Assembly (NCBI GenBank): GCA_021805025.1
Contig: JAJZGF010000007.1
Location: 1 to 64,000, forward strand
From: Acidobacteriota bacterium
GTDB lineage: Bacteria > Acidobacteriota > Terriglobia > Terriglobales > Acidobacteriaceae
Length of the DNA: 64,000 nucleotides
Direction: 5' to 3'
The notes beneath the pieces are model-generated. The model was not told where the DNA came from and made no database searches. It saw only the letters and a list, made by a program, of their open reading frames with translations. Positions 20,668 to 30,029 of this stretch are shown here, piece by piece (position 1 is the first letter of the stretch; the number at the start of each line of letters is the position of its first letter). Both the position numbers and the translations under genes were made by a program.

Positions 20668-21495
20668 TTATTCCGCGACGACAGGGTTGGTGAGCGAACC
20701 CACATCCTGGATTGTAATGGTGACGGATTCGCCGGGTTTGAGCCAGCGCTTCGGATTTCGTCCGAGTCCAACACCGAAGGGCGTACCGGTGGAGACAATG
20801 TCGCCGGGCAGCAGGGGCGTGATGGATGAGAGATATTCGATCAGATCGGGAATCTTAAAAATGAGTTCTCGTGTGTTGGAGCTCTGCATGGTTGCACCAT
20901 CAATTGTGAGGCTGATATCCAGCTGGTGCGGGTCAGCGACCTCGTCTGCCGTTACGATCGTCGGGCCAAGCGGGCAGAAGGTGGGAAAACTTTTGCCCAT
21001 CGACCACTGCGAGGTAGCGAACTGAACGTCGCGCGCACTGACGTCGTTGACGATGGTGTAGCCGTACACATGCTCGTGCCAGGCTGAAGCGGGGATGCGA
21101 TAGCCGCCTTTGCCGATGACGAAGGCGAATTCTGCCTCATAGTCTGGCTCGGTTGAATTTTTCGGCAGTATGATCGCTTCGCCCGGTCCGATAATTGCTG
21201 TTGTCAGCTTGAAGAAAACGACGGGAGTATTCGGGATAGCCATGCCGGATTCCAAGGCATGATCGCGGTAGTTCAGGCCGATGGCGAAGACGCGCGGGGG
21301 ATTCGATAGCGGGGCGCGAAGATGCGCCAGGGCCGGAGGGATCACAGGCAGGTCTGTCGTCGAATTAAAGCCAGCTCTGATGACGGAGAGTGCATCCGCG
21401 TACCCGGCTGCGGAGAGATCGACGACCGAATGGTCATCGAGCAATGCGCCGGGGCGGACCGAGCCGTTCGCTGCAGTAAAGGAGACGAGCTTCAT
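20668..21495 (-). CDS. Fumarylacetoacetate hydrolase family protein
   Basis: VFAIGLNYRDHALESGMAIPNTPVVFFK; PDYEAEFAFVIGKGG; GYTIVNDVSARDVQ; TGTPFGVGLG. Confidence 0.88.
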   Translation of the reverse strand: MKLVSFTAANGSVRPGALLDDHSVVDLSAAGYADALSVIRAGFNSTTDLPVIPPALAHLRAPLSNPPRVFAIGLNYRDHALESGMAIPNTPVVFFKLTTAIIGPGEAIILPKNSTEPDYEAEFAFVIGKGGYRIPASAWHEHVYGYTIVNDVSARDVQFATSQWSMGKSFPTFCPLGPTIVTADEVADPHQLDISLTIDGATMQSSNTRELIFKIPDLIEYLSSITPLLPGDIVSTGTPFGVGLGRNPKRWLKPGESVTITIQDVGSLTNPVVAE

Positions 21496-21537
21496 CGTGC
21501 CCTCCGGGGTCTGGGTCTAGCGGCAGTGCGAACTGCG

Positions 21538-22332
21538 TCATGCGGCGGTCCAGCCGCCGTCAATGTTGAAGAGCGAACCAGTGATGAAGGCCGCTTCGTT
21601 GGAGGCCAGATAGCGCACCAATGACGCGATCTCTTCGGGCTGACCGAGCCGGCCGAGGGGTTGACGGGCGCGCAGCTCGGCACGCATCTCTTCTTTGTTG
21701 TGTTGATGGAACTTCTCAAGATAGCCCTCGACAAATGGAGTCTCGACGGTGCCGGGGCAGACCGCGTTGACACGCAAGGTCTTGGGATACTCGACGGCAA
21801 GCTGGCGGCTCATTGCTATCAGAGCTCCCTTGCTTGTGCAGTAGGCAAAGCGTTGCTTGATGCCGACCAGTCCCGCGACCGAAGCGATGTTGATGATGCA
21901 CCCGGTTCTTCCTCCTGCGCCTTGGGCAGCCAGCAGCAAAGGCAGGAGGCCGCGCGTTACAAGATAAGCGGCTCGCACGTTGACATTGAGCAGGCGGTCA
22001 AAGTCTTCGGGCGAGGTGGACTCAATCGAGCCGACATGCCCGATGCCCGCGTTGTTGACCAGGATGTCAAGGCGGTCAATCTGGGCAGTCGCGGCAACGA
22101 TCGATTCCTGACTGGTGACGTCAAGATGAATGGCTTGTGCGGAAGGGAGGGAACTGGCGAGAGTTTCAGCGGCTGGCACATTGATGTCCGCGATCCAGAC
22201 GAATGCGCCAGCGCGCACGAGTTCTCTTACCGTCGCTTCACCAATGCCGCTTGCTCCGCCGGTCACGAGAGCATGGCATCCGTCCAGGCGGTATGGATGG
22301 GACACGGGGTCGGGTACTTCAGAGTTTTTCAC
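21538..22332 (-). CDS. SDR family oxidoreductase
   Basis: ALVTGGASGIGEATVREL; LVNNAGIG; YCTSKGALIAMSRQLAVEY; C-terminal GGWTAA. Confidence 0.88.
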   Translation of the reverse strand: MKNSEVPDPVSHPYRLDGCHALVTGGASGIGEATVRELVRAGAFVWIADINVPAAETLASSLPSAQAIHLDVTSQESIVAATAQIDRLDILVNNAGIGHVGSIESTSPEDFDRLLNVNVRAAYLVTRGLLPLLLAAQGAGGRTGCIINIASVAGLVGIKQRFAYCTSKGALIAMSRQLAVEYPKTLRVNAVCPGTVETPFVEGYLEKFHQHNKEEMRAELRARQPLGRLGQPEEIASLVRYLASNEAAFITGSLFNIDGGWTAA

Positions 22333-23558
22333 AGGAGCCTCAAATGTGAGCGCTCTATCTCTTGCTGCGCTTCCTGAAGGATAGTCGGTGTGGGGTCAAC
22401 GGTGCGAAGGGCGCGGGTCATGATGCCATCCACGATAGACGCCAACGCTGCCATCGACGGGCCCGCCGGCAGCGTTCGCGCGCGCATCGATAAGGCTTCG
22501 AGTTGGGCGTAAACGGGAATGCTTGCCCTGAGCTCCGGATTCCGCCAGGTGGAAAGTCTGGCCCCCACTGCGCCGTGATGGACGATACCCAGGTCGCGAT
22601 CAGGGGCGGACACGAATCGCAGGAAGTCCCACGCGAGGGCTTTATGGCGTGAGCCGGAAGCCATGGCAAGCACCCAGAAAACCGAAAGGGAAACAGGGCC
22701 GCAGCCCTTTTCGCAGGGGACCGGCGCGATGGCGACCTTGCCCGCCAGGGGGGACTCTGGCAGGCTTGCTCGGGAAGCGAAGCCAAACCAGTTGGTCATC
22801 ATGGCGACCTCGCCGGCGAGAAAGAGATCTCCAGACTGGGTGGAGTCCAGATTCGGTGATCGGGGGTGGCACAGTGTCGGATTGCGCACCGTGGCGCGGT
22901 AGAAATCGAGAGCTTTGATGGATTCAGGCGAGAAGAGTTGCGGAATGGCCTCCGCGTTGATCAGGTCTCCACCGCGGCTCCATGTCTGCAAAACAAAGTC
23001 GTAGAGAGTATTGTGGCCGTCAGGGTAAGCAGCGAATGCGGTGCCGTAAAGATTCGATTCTGGTTCGGTGAAGAATCGCGCGACCTCTTCAAACTCATCC
23101 CATGTCGAGGGGGGCGTCAGGTCTCTTCCGTGCAGGGACCGAAAGGCAGCGCGTCGGTTCGGATCAGCAAATAGATCACTACGATAGACAAGGCATTCCG
23201 GACCGTCATGCCAAGGCAGAGACGATAGCGTCTTTCCGAAGAGCAAAGGGCGGACCAGGGTGGGTGACCATCCGGTGGGCCATTGGGCGATTGGCCGATG
23301 GTGATGCCAGGGCTGGAGATCTTCTACGGCGCCCGCTGCAACACACTCTCCCAGCCAGTCGGTCACGAGGAGGGCGAGATCGAATTGGCCGTTTAGCAAG
23401 CCTCCATCCGTGATGGCTGCGCGGTGTAGATCTTGAATTCGAAGGGAAATCAGCTCCACAAAAATGCCGGCATTGACCGCTTCAAAAAGGCGAGCCTCTT
23501 CCTTCAGCGCGTTTTCAAAGTCCGCATAGTTGCGGAGGGCAATGCGGAGCGTCGTCAC
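22329..23558 (-). CDS. Extracellular-solute-binding-protein homologue lacking a signal peptide
   Basis: SBP-like TWDEFEEVARFFTEP...LYDFVLQTWSRGGDLI...LFLAGEVAMMTNWFGF...VAIAPVP...LAMASGSRHKALAWDFLRFV. GTG start preceded by GGAGG; in-frame TGA six codons upstream. Confidence 0.72.
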   Translation of the reverse strand: MTTLRIALRNYADFENALKEEARLFEAVNAGIFVELISLRIQDLHRAAITDGGLLNGQFDLALLVTDWLGECVAAGAVEDLQPWHHHRPIAQWPTGWSPTLVRPLLFGKTLSSLPWHDGPECLVYRSDLFADPNRRAAFRSLHGRDLTPPSTWDEFEEVARFFTEPESNLYGTAFAAYPDGHNTLYDFVLQTWSRGGDLINAEAIPQLFSPESIKALDFYRATVRNPTLCHPRSPNLDSTQSGDLFLAGEVAMMTNWFGFASRASLPESPLAGKVAIAPVPCEKGCGPVSLSVFWVLAMASGSRHKALAWDFLRFVSAPDRDLGIVHHGAVGARLSTWRNPELRASIPVYAQLEALSMRARTLPAGPSMAALASIVDGIMTRALRTVDPTPTILQEAQQEIERSHLRLL

Positions 23559-23669
23559 CGTACCTCCGGACCATCATGGAGAGGTCCAATCGCTTGGATT
23601 CAAGGGGCATCCGCAGTATACAAGCCGCCGGTAACAGCTACCAACACCAATTGCTATGAGTATCGCGCA

Positions 23670-24329
23670 TCAGGACAAGTTCGAGGTTTTGCGCACAGTG
23701 CGAACGATTTCAAGATAAGCTTTTGCAATCTCAGTAATGTGGTTCGCGTGGCCGGAGTCGACGGCTTCGAGATTGACGAGATCGCTGCCGACGCCGAGAG
23801 CGCGGGCTCCGGCACGCAGGAAGCTTTCAGCCGTCTGGACAGTGACGCCGCCGGTCGGAATGAGCCTCATGTATGGAAAGGGTGCTAGGAGGGCTTTGAG
23901 GTAGCTCGCCCCACCCATGGCGGAACAGGGAAAGATCTTGACGTAGTCCGCACCGGCGCGCCATGCGGTAATGACCTCAGTGGGTGTGAGTGCGCCGGGA
24001 ATAGACACTTTCCCGTGGCTCTTTGTGGCGGCAATCACGTCTGGATGAAGGCTGGGACTGACAACGAACTCCGCTCCAGCGGCGATGGTGGCTTCTGCCT
24101 CAGCGGCCGTGGTGACCGTACCCGAGCCGAGCAGCAGCTTTGCGCCGTATTCCTGCTTGAGGTCCCGCAAGAGATCGATGGCGCAGGGCACGGTCATCGT
24201 GACTTCGACGACAGAGATTCCTCCAGCGATCATGGCCTCGACTGCGGCGTGTGCCTGCACGGTGGACTTGGCGCGGAGAACGGGGATGATTCCGACGCGC
24301 TCGATGGTTTGCTGAGTCGTTTCCTGCAT
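23670..24329 (-). CDS. eda: 2-keto-3-deoxy-6-phosphogluconate aldolase
   Basis: GIIPVLRAKSTVQA; GISVVEVTMTVP; LGSGTVTTAAEAEATIAAGAEFVVSP; Schiff-base Lys ADYVKIFPCS. Confidence 0.92.
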   Translation of the reverse strand: MQETTQQTIERVGIIPVLRAKSTVQAHAAVEAMIAGGISVVEVTMTVPCAIDLLRDLKQEYGAKLLLGSGTVTTAAEAEATIAAGAEFVVSPSLHPDVIAATKSHGKVSIPGALTPTEVITAWRAGADYVKIFPCSAMGGASYLKALLAPFPYMRLIPTGGVTVQTAESFLRAGARALGVGSDLVNLEAVDSGHANHITEIAKAYLEIVRTVRKTSNLS

Positions 24330-24338
24330 GGTCGTCCT

Positions 24339-25436
24339 TTATCGCGCAATGCGCGCCGAGCCGCCCTTCATCGCGCGTTCGACTTCAGTCAGTGCAGCCA
24401 TGCTGGTGTCGCCGGGTGTGGTCATGGCCAGTGCGCCGTGGGCCACGCCGCAACGCACGGCCCATTCAATGGGCTTGCCGGCAAGCAGGCCGTAGATGAG
24501 GCCTGAGGCGAAGCTGTCGCCTCCGCCTACGCGATCCAGAATGTCGATGTCGCGCTGGGGTACGTGGATGATCTGGTTCTGGTAAAGCGCAATGGCGCCC
24601 CAGCCGTTTCGGATGGCTGTGTGCGCGGTACGCAGGGTGCTCGCGATGAGCTTCAGGTTGGGATACGCAGCAGCGACCTGTCGCAGCATCGCCTCATAGC
24701 CGGCGATGGGCAACTCTGCGAAGTCTTCGCCGACGCCCTGGATTTTGACGCCGAGCATCGCCGAAAAGTCTTCTTCATTTCCGAGAAGGAGATCAACTTT
24801 TCGTACGAGCTCGCGATTGACTTCCTGGGCTTTGGCTTCTCCTCCGATGTTCTTCCAGAGGGACTCGCGATAGTTCAGGTCAAAGGAAACGGGCGTGGAG
24901 TAATGGTGGGCAGCGTCCATGGCCTCTGCTGCAACGTTAGCGGAGGAAGCCGATAAAGCAGCAAAAATACCCCCGGTATGAAACCAGCGCGCACCGTTCA
25001 TGGGGCCGAAGATAGCTTCCCAGTCGAAGTCCCCGGGCTGGACGCGGCTGATGGCGGTGTGGCCGCGGTCGCTGCATCCGGCTGCGGCTCGAGAGCCAAA
25101 GCCGCGCTCGGTAAAGTTGATTCCGTTGCGGGCTTCGCGGCCGACGCCGTCGTAGGGAATCCATTGCAGAAGTGCCGTATCGACTCCGCCCTGGAGGATG
25201 AGATCCTCGACGAGCCGGCCCACGGGATTATCGACAAGTGCCGTGGCTACCGCTGCGCGCAGGCCGAAGCAGCGCCGCAGGCCTCGCGCCACGTTGTACT
25301 CGCCGCCACCCTCCCACACCTGAAAATTGCGAGTGGTGTGGATGCGTCCCTCGCCGGGATCGAGACGGAGCATGACTTCGCCGAGGCTCACGCAGTCCCA
25401 GCGGCATGTGGAATCGGGAATGAAAATGGGGTTCAT
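24339..25436 (-). CDS. kdgK: PfkB-family sugar kinase, 2-keto-3-deoxygluconate kinase-like
   Basis: SLGEVMLRLDPGEGRI; DRVGGGDSFASGLIYGLL (PfkB signature); adjacent to eda. Confidence 0.82.
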   Translation of the reverse strand: MNPIFIPDSTCRWDCVSLGEVMLRLDPGEGRIHTTRNFQVWEGGGEYNVARGLRRCFGLRAAVATALVDNPVGRLVEDLILQGGVDTALLQWIPYDGVGREARNGINFTERGFGSRAAAGCSDRGHTAISRVQPGDFDWEAIFGPMNGARWFHTGGIFAALSASSANVAAEAMDAAHHYSTPVSFDLNYRESLWKNIGGEAKAQEVNRELVRKVDLLLGNEEDFSAMLGVKIQGVGEDFAELPIAGYEAMLRQVAAAYPNLKLIASTLRTAHTAIRNGWGAIALYQNQIIHVPQRDIDILDRVGGGDSFASGLIYGLLAGKPIEWAVRCGVAHGALAMTTPGDTSMAALTEVERAMKGGSARIAR

Positions 25437-25615
25437 GGGCTCGGTGCATTCTCCCTTCGACAATGTAACGCATTGGGCTGGATCGCGGCGTGACATAGGC
25501 GCAGGAACGAATCGCTTTACCCGTTAAATTGCGGATGGGTGGCAGAGGAAATGACGGGGAGAGCTTGCATCCTGTAAAGTGGCGGTGACAGCGCACCGGG
25601 CAGGAGCAAACGAAA

Positions 25616-26392
25616 TTGAGCCGTGGACTTTTTGATTTGAATGGCCGCGTAGCTGTGGTGACAGGTGGAACGACGGGCCTGGGTCGCGCCATTGCGATGG
25701 GCTTGGCCGAAGCAGGCGCCCATGTGGTTCCTACTTCGCGCAGGCCAGAGCAGGTGGACAAGGCAGCAACAGAGGTTGAGTCACTTGGACGCCGCTCACT
25801 GCGGGTTTCGAGCGATGTGCAGAGCAGAGCTTCCCTGCTGGCTTTGCATGATGGGGTAATGCGCGAATTCGGCAAGGTGGACATCCTGGTAAATGCGGCC
25901 GGGGTGACCAGCAAGGCGGCAACGCTGGAGGTGGATGAGGCGGACTGGGCGCGGGTGATGGACACAAACCTGACGGGCACGCTGCGAGCCTGCCAGATTT
26001 TTGGTGCGACCATGGTTCAGGCGGGCTACGGAAGAATCATCAACCTGGGCTCTTTGACAACCTTTGTCGGCTTTTACCGCGTGGCGGCCTATGCCGCCAG
26101 CAAAGCTGCGGTGGGTTCGCTCACCAAGGTCCTTGCCATAGAACTGGCACGGACGGGCGTGAATGTAAACGCGATTGCTCCAGGAGTTTTTCCCACGCCC
26201 CTGAATGCCTCCCTTGTTCTCGATACTCCGCGCGGCGCGGAGCTGCTGATGCGAACTCCGATGGGCCGCTTCGGGAACGCAGACGAGATTGCAGGGACTG
26301 CCGTCTATCTGGCTTCAGAGGCGGCATCGTTCGTGACTGGAGAGATCATTGCCGTGGACGGGGGGTTTCTTGCCAGCGGTGTAAACCAATAA
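25616..26392 (+). CDS. SDR family oxidoreductase (gluconate 5-dehydrogenase/KduD-like)
   Basis: RVAVVTGGTTGLGRAIAMGLAEAGAHV; LVNAAGVT; YAASKAAVGSLTKVLAIELARTGVNVNAIAPG. TTG start. Confidence 0.87.
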   Translation: MSRGLFDLNGRVAVVTGGTTGLGRAIAMGLAEAGAHVVPTSRRPEQVDKAATEVESLGRRSLRVSSDVQSRASLLALHDGVMREFGKVDILVNAAGVTSKAATLEVDEADWARVMDTNLTGTLRACQIFGATMVQAGYGRIINLGSLTTFVGFYRVAAYAASKAAVGSLTKVLAIELARTGVNVNAIAPGVFPTPLNASLVLDTPRGAELLMRTPMGRFGNADEIAGTAVYLASEAASFVTGEIIAVDGGFLASGVNQ

Positions 26393-26439
26393 GCGCCTGC
26401 GCGCTGCGGCCTAACCAAAAGTGAAGGACCATTGCTTCC

Positions 26440-27648
26440 GTGAAGATTACGAATGCTGCTGTAAACATCACGTCGCCGGGGCGCAACTTTGTCACGCTGA
26501 AGATCGAGACCGATGAAGGAATCTACGGCCTGGGCGACGGTACACTGAATGGGCGCGAACTCGCAGTAGCGAGCTATCTCAGCGACCATGTCATTCCCTG
26601 TATAGTGGGGCGCGATCCGTTTCAAACCGAGGACATCTGGCAATATCTTTATCGCGGAGCCTATTGGCGGCGCGGCCCTGTAACCATGGCAGCGATTGCG
26701 GCGGTGGATGTGGCGCTCTGGGACCTTAAGGGGAAGGCACTGAACACACCGGTCTATAACCTGCTGGGCGGCAAGAGTCGTGAAGGCGTGCTGGTGTACG
26801 CCCACGCCAACGGCAAGGACATCGGCCATGCGCTGGAAGATGTGGCGCGACACGTTGAGATGGGCTACAAGGCAATCCGCGTGCAGAGCGGAATTCCGGG
26901 TGTTCCGAGCACGTATGGGGTGGCCAACGGGCCAGGGCGTTATGAGCCGGCCGAGCGAGGCCTGCCGTCCGAATCTGCATGGACCACCGAGCCTTATCTG
27001 CGCCACCTGCCAAGACTGTTTGCGCGGGTGCGGGAGAGCTTTGGCGAGGAGTTACACCTGCTGCACGACTGCCACCATCGGCTCACGCCCATTGAAGCAG
27101 GCAGGCTGGGCAGGGAACTGGAGCCATTTCACCTTTTCTGGATCGAGGATCCAACGCCCGCCGAGTTGCAGGAGGGCTTCAGGGTCATTCGTGAGCACAC
27201 GACAACTCCGCTAGCCGTCGGTGAGGTCTTCAATTCGGTCTGGGATGCGCATGATCTGATTCGCAACCAATGGATCGACTATTTGCGCATGACGCTCGTG
27301 CATGGCGGGGGCTTCACCCACTTGAAGAAGGCGGCTGATTTTGCGGGGATGTATCACGTCCGAACAGGATGCCACGGGGCAACGGATCTATCTCCGGTGA
27401 CGATGGCCGCCGCGTTGCACTTTGACACAGCGATTCACAACTTCGGCATTCAGGAACACATGCCGCATACAGACGAAACCGATGCAGTATTCCCGCACCG
27501 CTACTCATTCAAGGATGGCTTGATGGTGCCGGGTGATGCTCCTGGCCTGGGAGTCGACCTGAATGAAACGCTTGCCGCGAAGTATCCGTATCAGCGAGCG
27601 TATCTGCCGGTGAATCGCAAAATCGATGGCACCTTGACGGATTGGTAG
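26440..27648 (+). CDS. manD: D-mannonate dehydratase (enolase superfamily)
   Basis: [36 protein letters not shown]; Arg/Tyr pair in [46 protein letters not shown]. Confidence 0.9.
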   Translation: MKITNAAVNITSPGRNFVTLKIETDEGIYGLGDGTLNGRELAVASYLSDHVIPCIVGRDPFQTEDIWQYLYRGAYWRRGPVTMAAIAAVDVALWDLKGKALNTPVYNLLGGKSREGVLVYAHANGKDIGHALEDVARHVEMGYKAIRVQSGIPGVPSTYGVANGPGRYEPAERGLPSESAWTTEPYLRHLPRLFARVRESFGEELHLLHDCHHRLTPIEAGRLGRELEPFHLFWIEDPTPAELQEGFRVIREHTTTPLAVGEVFNSVWDAHDLIRNQWIDYLRMTLVHGGGFTHLKKAADFAGMYHVRTGCHGATDLSPVTMAAALHFDTAIHNFGIQEHMPHTDETDAVFPHRYSFKDGLMVPGDAPGLGVDLNETLAAKYPYQRAYLPVNRKIDGTLTDW

Positions 27649-27780
27649 CCTTCTGAGGAGCTCGTTGGACCCGGTTGAGGCTTTGGCTGAATCGCGGTCT
27701 GACGCTATTGTGAATTCCGGTACCGGGGCTGAAGTGCACGCTGGAAGGGGCATGAAGCGCAAAATCAGAAGAGGGAAGAG

Positions 27781-28926
27781 ATGACATTGCATCGTAAGTT
27801 GCGGATGGGGATGGTTGGCGGCGGACCGGGCGCTTTCATCGGTCCTGTGCATCGCATCGCGGCCGAGTTGGACGGCCGGATTGAGCTGGTGGCCGGTGCG
27901 TTCTCGCAGTCAGCGAAGCGCTCGTGCGAAGCGGGCGAGTCTTACCGGATCGATCCCAACCGTGCGTACAGGGATTATCAAGCGATGATGGACGCGGAGC
28001 GAGAGCGGCCCGACGCGATTGACTTCGTAGCGATCGTCACGCCCAATCATCTCCACCTGCCGGTTGCCAAGTCGGCGCTTGAAGCGGGGTTTCCGGTGAT
28101 GAGCGATAAACCGGCGACCGCGACCTACGCGGAAGCGGTCGAGTTGGAAGGGGCGGTGGAGAAAGCCGGTCTGCCGTATGGCTTGACGCATACGTACGCA
28201 GGTTATGCGCTGGTGAGGGAGGCTCGGGCGATCTGTGCCAGTGGACAACTGGGCCGGGTTCGCAAGGTCGTGGTTGAATACCTGCAGGGCTGGTTGAGCC
28301 GGGCGCTTGAAGCCACAGGCCAAAAGCAGGCGGCATGGCGAGCAGATCCTGCGCTGAACGGCCCCGGAGGCTGCATCGGCGATATCGGCGTTCATGCTTT
28401 TCATCTGATGGAATATGTGACCGGACTGGATACCACAAGCCTGAACGCGACACTCCGCACGGTTGTTCCGGGCCGCCGCGTGGACGACGACTGTACTGCG
28501 CTGCTTGCGCTGGAGAACGGCGCCAGCGCCGTGCTGCTGGCTTCTCAAGTGGCGGCGGGTGAAGGCAACGGATTGCGATTGCGGGTCTACGGCGAAAGTG
28601 GATCGCTCGACTGGCGACAGGAGGATCCGAACCGCCTGCGCCTGAAGTGGCTGGAAGGCCCCGAAGAGATCCGCCACGCGGCGGGCCCATATTTAAGCGA
28701 TGATGCACGGGCCGTAACACGGTTGCCCGGCGGTCATCCAGAAGGCTATCTGGAGGCCTTTGCCGTTCTCTATCGCGAGTTTGCCGATGCGCTGATGGCT
28801 TGGAAGCAAGGCGAGAAGCCTGCTCTGCCGCCAACGCTGCCGGGCATACGTGCAGGCCTGCGCGGCATGAAGTTCATTGATCGCGCAATCTTCAGCAGTC
28901 AAATCAAAAACTGGGTTGATTTCTAG
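27781..28926 (+). CDS. Gfo/Idh/MocA family oxidoreductase
   Basis: GMVGGGPGAFIGPVHRIAAEL; VTPNHLHLPVAKSALEAGFPVMSDKPATATYAEA; GGCIGDIGVHAFHLMEYVTG. Confidence 0.9.
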   Translation: MTLHRKLRMGMVGGGPGAFIGPVHRIAAELDGRIELVAGAFSQSAKRSCEAGESYRIDPNRAYRDYQAMMDAERERPDAIDFVAIVTPNHLHLPVAKSALEAGFPVMSDKPATATYAEAVELEGAVEKAGLPYGLTHTYAGYALVREARAICASGQLGRVRKVVVEYLQGWLSRALEATGQKQAAWRADPALNGPGGCIGDIGVHAFHLMEYVTGLDTTSLNATLRTVVPGRRVDDDCTALLALENGASAVLLASQVAAGEGNGLRLRVYGESGSLDWRQEDPNRLRLKWLEGPEEIRHAAGPYLSDDARAVTRLPGGHPEGYLEAFAVLYREFADALMAWKQGEKPALPPTLPGIRAGLRGMKFIDRAIFSSQIKNWVDF

Positions 28927-28957
28927 CGGATTCGCACATGCGGGCAGGAGCAATGAA

Positions 28958-30013
28958 ATGAGAACTATCAAGGGGCCGGGCATCTTTCTGGCACAGTTTG
29001 TGGGCGATCAGCCGCCCTTCGATTCACTTGCGGCGATGGCCGGGTGGGCATCGGGCCTGGGATTCAGTGCCGTGCAGATTCCGAGCTGGGACAGGCGCCT
29101 TTTCGATTTGAGGCAGGCCGCTGAGAGCCAGGATTATTGCGATGAGATCCTGGGCGTGCTCAGCCGGGCGGGTCTTGCGTTGACAGAGCTTTCGACGCAT
29201 CTGCAGGGGCAGCTTGTGGCCAGTCACCCGGCCTACGACGTGCTGCTGGATGGATTTGCACCGCCGGAGTTGCAGGGTGACGCAAAGTCACGGCAAGCTT
29301 GGGCGGTGCAGCAACTGGAGTGGGCTGCGACGGCGAGCCAGAAGCTGGGTCTGCAGGCTCATGCGACCTTTTCCGGTGCGCTGGCATGGCCGTTTTTCTA
29401 TCCATGGCCGCAACGGCCTGCAGGGCTGATCGAGGCAGCTTTTACTGAACTGGGGAATCGTTGGCTGCCGATCCTGCGGAGGTTCGATGAAGCGGGCGTC
29501 GATCTGTGCTTTGAGTTGCATCCGGGTGAAGACCTGCACGACGGGGTGACCTTCGAGCGCTTTCTCACCGCAGTGGATGAGCACCCGCGCGCGAATATTC
29601 TTTACGATCCCAGTCACATGGTTTTGCAGCAACTTGACTATCTGGCGTTCCTCGACCTCTATCACGATCGTGTGCGCGCTTTTCATGTTAAGGATGCGGA
29701 GTTTCAACTGAATGGGCGCAGCGGCGTCTACGGCGGCTATCAGGAGTGGATCGATCGACCGGGGAGGTTTCGTTCTCTTGGCGATGGGCAAGTCGATTTC
29801 ACAGCGATCTTCAGCAAGATGGCACAGTACGATTATCCCGGCTGGGCCGTTATGGAGTGGGAGTGCTGTCTGAAGCATCCCGAGGCAGGTGCGGCAGAGG
29901 GTGCGGGTTTTATCCGATCACACATCATTCGTGTCACCGAGCGAGCTTTTGATGACTTTGCCGGAGCACCAGCCGATGCCGGACGCAACCGCAGAATTCT
30001 CGGTCTTCCGTAA
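28958..30013 (+). CDS. Sugar phosphate isomerase/epimerase family (xylose isomerase-like TIM barrel)
   Basis: VDLCFELHPGEDLHDGVTFERFL...NILYDPSHMVLQQLDYL...VRAFHVKDAEFQ...GDGQVDFTAIF. Confidence 0.87.
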   Translation: MRTIKGPGIFLAQFVGDQPPFDSLAAMAGWASGLGFSAVQIPSWDRRLFDLRQAAESQDYCDEILGVLSRAGLALTELSTHLQGQLVASHPAYDVLLDGFAPPELQGDAKSRQAWAVQQLEWAATASQKLGLQAHATFSGALAWPFFYPWPQRPAGLIEAAFTELGNRWLPILRRFDEAGVDLCFELHPGEDLHDGVTFERFLTAVDEHPRANILYDPSHMVLQQLDYLAFLDLYHDRVRAFHVKDAEFQLNGRSGVYGGYQEWIDRPGRFRSLGDGQVDFTAIFSKMAQYDYPGWAVMEWECCLKHPEAGAAEGAGFIRSHIIRVTERAFDDFAGAPADAGRNRRILGLP

Positions 30014-30029
30014 CAATGCATCTCGGCCT

